Part shown: one piece after another, positions 6,404-9,102 of the stretch
How positions within the stretch are numbered: position 1 is the stretch's first letter
Layout: each line of letters begins with the position of its first letter
NCBI GenBank assembly: GCA_007133715.1
Contig: SLMF01000700.1
Location: forward strand, 1-9,102
DNA from: Planctomycetaceae bacterium
GTDB lineage: Bacteria > Planctomycetota > Planctomycetia > Pirellulales > Pirellulaceae
DNA: 9,102 nucleotides
Direction of reading: 5' to 3'
The notes under the pieces: model-generated
The model's input: only the letters and a program-made list of their open reading frames with translations
Databases searched by the model: none
Told to the model about the DNA's origin: nothing
Translations under genes and position numbers: made by a program

Positions 6404-7186
6404 TTGCGCCCCTGGATTTTGGCCGAAACCAATTTCGCTCACACTCGACAAAGCAATTACGAGGTAGCGGTGCTCCCACTGGGAGCGATCGAACCCCACA
6501 ACCTGCATTTGCCGTACGGAACCGATCTGTTTGAATCGGAGATTGTCGGCGAAAAATTGTGCGAAGCCGCCTACCAACGCGGGGCGCAGGTCGTGCTGTT
6601 ACCCACCATTCCTTATGGAACGGAAACGAACATGCGTGCTCTGCCCTTGGCTTTGAACTTGAATCCCTCGACCCTGAACCGGGTTGTCACAGATTTGGTC
6701 GAGTCGTTGGTGGGCAGCGGGATCCGAAAGATCCTGCTGTTGAACAGTCATGGGGGCAATGAAATGAAACCCTTACTGCGGGAACTAGCGGGAAAAACGT
6801 CTGCCCATTTGTTCCTGTGCAACTGGTATCAGGCATTTTCAGACGAGTACGGAAAGATTTTCGAACACCGCGAGGACCATGCGGGGGAGATGGAAACCTC
6901 GCTGGCCCTGGCGTACTTCCCCCATCTGGTGGCCCGCACAGAAGAAGGTGAGTTGGCAGCGGATGAAGGCGTGGTCAGAACCACCCGTTTTAGGGCCGTC
7001 AACGAAGGCTGGGTCTCGATCAGCCGGGACTGGCACCTGTTGACTACCAACACCGGCGCGGGCAATCCGCATGCTGCGACGGCGGAAAAAGGGCAACGTT
7101 TGATGCAGATATTGATCGAACGGATCGCCAGTTTCTTGGTCGACCTCTCGGCTGCTCGTCTGGACGAGCAATTCCCGTTCGCCTGA
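6404..7186 (+). CDS. Creatininase-family amidohydrolase
   Basis: This is a member of the creatininase/creatinine amidohydrolase superfamily. These are divalent-metal hydrolases that open cyclic or linear amides and include creatininase and the mycofactocin peptidase MftE. The product has 260 residues, the usual length. Likely metal ligands are visible: Glu30 and His32 in LPLGAIEPHNLHLPYGTD, Asp41 at its end, His116 in LLNSHGGN and Glu162 in DHAGEMETS. PTIPYGTETNM (67-77) is the usual substrate-side loop. The start is TTG, supported by AGGAGG five bases upstream. The gene stands alone: a possible terminator precedes it, and the following gene converges from the other strand with 79 bases between stops. 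The substrate cannot be told from sequence. The nearby nitronate monooxygenase homologue gives no clear pathway, and there is no mycofactocin cluster in view. Confidence 0.88.
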   Translation: MRPWILAETNFAHTRQSNYEVAVLPLGAIEPHNLHLPYGTDLFESEIVGEKLCEAAYQRGAQVVLLPTIPYGTETNMRALPLALNLNPSTLNRVVTDLVESLVGSGIRKILLLNSHGGNEMKPLLRELAGKTSAHLFLCNWYQAFSDEYGKIFEHREDHAGEMETSLALAYFPHLVARTEEGELAADEGVVRTTRFRAVNEGWVSISRDWHLLTTNTGAGNPHAATAEKGQRLMQILIERIASFLVDLSAARLDEQFPFA

Positions 7187-7265
7187 GTGAACGTCTTCTC
7201 TTTCTTTCTTTTTCGCAATCGCAATTTTCGCGAGCGACGGGGCATCTTTTACGGCACGGGTACCA

Positions 7266-8756
7266 TCATTCCAGGGGTCCCCGCATCGTCGCACTCGCCA
7301 ATGCTGGCTCGGAGTCCCCTTCTCGGGTGTTCAGGGAACTCATCAGATACTCGACGACATCGGCAGCAGTGTAGCGGAGCGACCCCGGTTTGAGGAACCG
7401 CCACAGTTCCCGGGCATCATCGCCCGAAGTGACCAGAAAACGTTCACGGCTCCCATCCTTTTGAACCTGACCCAAACCGATATTGCCCAGCAAGGCATTG
7501 CAGATGCATTTTCGGCCACAGGTTTCTTCTTCGCGACCACCTTTACGTTGATACTCTTCCACCGGTTCTGCGGGGCAGCGCCATCCCAGCTTGCCGTTAT
7601 CTTTGCGGTAGGCATGGCGGAGGTAGCCCAAATCGCAAACTCGCGGGCGTTCGTCGTAGATCGCCTGTTCGGACAAGGTATTTTCCAACTGGACAACTTT
7701 GAAGGGGAACCCCGCGGGTGAGGCGACCGGGTCGGTAAACACGCGTACCTCATCGGCCCCACTGGCCTGGAGCACGCGGGTCTTGATTTCGTCGACCAAA
7801 TCGGATTCCTCGCAGTAGGCGAAGGCGGTTCCGACTTGAACCCCTGCGGCCCCGGCATCCATGGCCTCGATGACCTTTTCGGGTGTTCCGTGGCTGCCGG
7901 CGAGCCAGAATGGCAACCCCAGTTTACGGAAGGCATCGGCTTTGGCGAGATCCCGCTCCCCATAGATGGGTTCCCCGGCCTCATTCAGCTGGGTTTTCCC
8001 GCGCGGCGGCGCATTATGGCCCCCTGCTGTAGGCCCCTCGACGACGAAACCATCAATGCGGCCGTTGGATCGTTTCAGCAGCATCGACGCGAGGGTCGCC
8101 GCAGCGACGATGGCTGCGAACTTCGGGCGTGCCAATTTCGACACCTGGCTTTGGGAAAACGCCTGCGGATCGAATCGCAAAAGGAACTGGTCTTCCGCCT
8201 GCGCGCCGACAACATTCATCTTCAATTCGACAGGCTGGCCATCGGCCAACTGGTCCAGGATCCCGGGGACCGACTTGGGAATCCCGGCTCCCATCAGCAC
8301 CCAATCGACACCCGCCAGCATGGCCCCGTACAAAGAGGCGAGTGTCGGGAGCTGAATCTTTTCCAGGTAGTTGATTCCCACCTGTCCCCGATGCCCCTCT
8401 TTCGCCAAAAATACTTCGACAAAATTCCCGGCGACCAGCAAGTCATCTACCATACGGATCGACTCGAGAGACGACATCGGCTTGATCCGAAACGGCTCGT
8501 CGTACGCCTTGCCACCCGGCACGTAGTAACGGTCCAGAATTCGTTCAGCCACACCGCTAATCGGAAACAGTTCCAAAGCGCGGAGCACATGACCGCCAGG
8601 ATCTCCTAACTGCAAACGGCGAGCCAAGATCACATCCAGGGCGGTTCCAGAAACGACGCCAAGTTGGCCGGTCCGAGAAACGGCACGCGCCAGTCGCCAT
8701 CCCGAGACACCAGCGCCCATTCCACCTTGAATAATCGCGGGCAGTTTGTAATTCAC
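7266..8756 (-). CDS. Nitronate monooxygenase / 2-nitropropane dioxygenase-family flavoenzyme
   Basis: This is an FMN-dependent TIM-barrel oxidoreductase of the nitronate monooxygenase family (COG2070-like), in the long subgroup of about 500 residues. From GTG 8756 it has 496 residues. Visible motifs are the N-terminal barrel strand PAIIQGGMGAGVSGW (about 6-20), VEGPTAGGHN (240-248) with His247 in the position of the family's catalytic His, and the phosphate-binding AAGVQVGTAF (303-312). A C-terminal region (about 370-470) carries five cysteines (374, 394, 413, 417, 419), with CGRKCIC giving CxxxCxC. I recall this pattern as typical of the long subgroup; a metal site there is inferred. The start is chosen because GAGG lies five bases before the GTG. 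Upstream in-frame starts, including the one at 8867, add a low-complexity tail that does not fit the family. The physiological substrate is unknown; nitronate detoxification or a lipid-related role (as for PfaD) are possible. Confidence 0.88.
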   Translation of the reverse strand: MNYKLPAIIQGGMGAGVSGWRLARAVSRTGQLGVVSGTALDVILARRLQLGDPGGHVLRALELFPISGVAERILDRYYVPGGKAYDEPFRIKPMSSLESIRMVDDLLVAGNFVEVFLAKEGHRGQVGINYLEKIQLPTLASLYGAMLAGVDWVLMGAGIPKSVPGILDQLADGQPVELKMNVVGAQAEDQFLLRFDPQAFSQSQVSKLARPKFAAIVAAATLASMLLKRSNGRIDGFVVEGPTAGGHNAPPRGKTQLNEAGEPIYGERDLAKADAFRKLGLPFWLAGSHGTPEKVIEAMDAGAAGVQVGTAFAYCEESDLVDEIKTRVLQASGADEVRVFTDPVASPAGFPFKVVQLENTLSEQAIYDERPRVCDLGYLRHAYRKDNGKLGWRCPAEPVEEYQRKGGREEETCGRKCICNALLGNIGLGQVQKDGSRERFLVTSGDDARELWRFLKPGSLRYTAADVVEYLMSSLNTREGDSEPALASATMRGPLE

Positions 8757-8761
8757 AAAAA

Positions 8762-8765
8762 CCTC
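8762..8765 (-). promoter_or_regulatory. Ribosome binding site deciding the oxidoreductase GTG start
   Basis: On the minus strand GAGG is followed by TTTTT and GTG (8756). The five-base spacing fits, and the protein then begins directly at the conserved barrel strand. Confidence 0.55.
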
Positions 8766-8930
8766 ATGCTTTCGAACCGGAGGACGGAACGCCCACAAAC
8801 GCGCGCCTGCGGGACTCCCGGAACCGAGCAACGTACCACCGAACGCGTGTCGATACCAGCCGAGCAAAAGCGGAAAAACCGAAAGCAGCCGTAAATCCTA
8901 CGGGAAAACCGTCAAAATCCACTAACTCGC

Positions 8931-9000
8931 CGCCGTTTCCCCAGCTCGATTCCTAGCACCCACGCAAATCAAATAAACCCACTCTTACAGGGAAACGGCG
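8931..9000. repeat. 11-bp perfect inverted repeat with 48-base spacer
   Basis: CGCCGTTTCCC (8931-8941) is matched by its exact reverse complement GGGAAACGGCG (8990-9000). The spacer (8942-8989) is AT-richer and contains no obvious smaller stem. A perfect 11-bp match at this distance is unlikely by chance but not impossible. It could be a looped regulator site, the ends of a tiny non-autonomous element, or an RNA stem. No flanking target duplication is visible. Confidence 0.45.
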
Positions 9001-9041
9001 AACCAGAACCGCGTCAAGGCGGCGCTAGGCTCCCGACCCCC

Positions 9042-9061
9042 TTCGGCTGCGCACGGCCGAA
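9042..9061. repeat. Compact hairpin TTCGGC/GCCGAA
   Basis: TTCGGC (9042-9047) and GCCGAA (9056-9061) form a six-base-pair stem with an eight-base loop. No T tract follows on the plus strand, and on the minus strand the stem is followed by GGGGGTCGGGAG, so it is not a classical terminator. It lies 41 bases right of the 11-bp inverted repeat and may belong to the same structured element. Confidence 0.35.
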
Positions 9062-9102
9062 ACGAACACAGAAACAGACGAAATTTTCGCCCAATTCTAA
9101 AC

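Larger units (their letters stand above)
8757..9102. other. Gene-free region upstream of the oxidoreductase
   Basis: These 346 bases hold no frame with a recognisable product or supported start on either strand. They should contain the promoter of the leftward oxidoreductase gene, but I cannot place one with confidence. The right half contains the inverted repeat and hairpin listed separately. Confidence 0.4.

Noticed and set aside
7214..7236. Bulged hairpin CGC-TCGC/GCGA-GCG between the convergent genes
   Set aside because: No T tract follows the stem in either direction, so a bidirectional terminator is not supported; the T-rich run precedes it on the plus strand.
7836..8609. 257-residue plus-strand frame inside the oxidoreductase gene
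   Set aside because: Antisense to conserved flavin-barrel motifs, with no domain features of its own.

Overview
The window looks like a piece of a planctomycete chromosome, most likely Pirellulaceae-like. This is inferred from several things: moderately high GC, frequent TTG and GTG starts, loose gene packing, a large two-part nitronate monooxygenase-type oxidoreductase, and a RAYT-type HUH transposase lying among short GCCTGTCC-containing repeats. No rRNA, tRNA, CRISPR array or phage module is visible, and the taxonomic call is tentative.

Left part (1-3641). A two-gene ABC-2 type export operon runs leftward (ATPase 1014-1988, permease 234-983). A REP-associated tyrosine transposase (RAYT, 2297-3328) diverges from it and has its own promoter with perfect -35 and -10 hexamers. 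The ABC/RAYT block is bracketed by two clusters of short, degenerate, same-orientation repeats (79-148 and 3580-3641). The right-hand cluster runs into the first codons of the next gene.

Middle part (3626-6386). A six-bladed NHL-type beta-propeller gene (3626-4605) is a pseudogene: no ATG start, one in-frame TGA where Trp is expected, and two +1 slips in CCC and GGG runs. A fresh promoter follows, then a protein-L-isoaspartate O-methyltransferase with an N-terminal membrane anchor (4769-5641). It is followed 12 bases later by a small secreted Pro/Arg-rich protein with three 10-residue tandem repeats (5654-6193). The two probably form one operon, ending at a weak terminator near 6354-6386.

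Right part (6393-9102). A creatininase-family amidohydrolase begins at a TTG codon fixed by a perfect Shine-Dalgarno sequence. It converges on a leftward FMN-dependent nitronate monooxygenase/2-nitropropane dioxygenase-family enzyme (7266-8756) with a Cys-rich C-terminal extension. The last 346 bases have no supported gene but hold an 11-bp perfect inverted repeat (8931-8941 / 8990-9000) and a compact hairpin (9042-9061).

I do not see an obviously new multi-gene defence or biosynthetic system. The items most worth a second look are the RAYT with its possible partner repeats, the NHL pseudogene whose 5' end coincides with such a repeat, and the membrane-anchored PCM plus Pro/Arg-rich protein pair.
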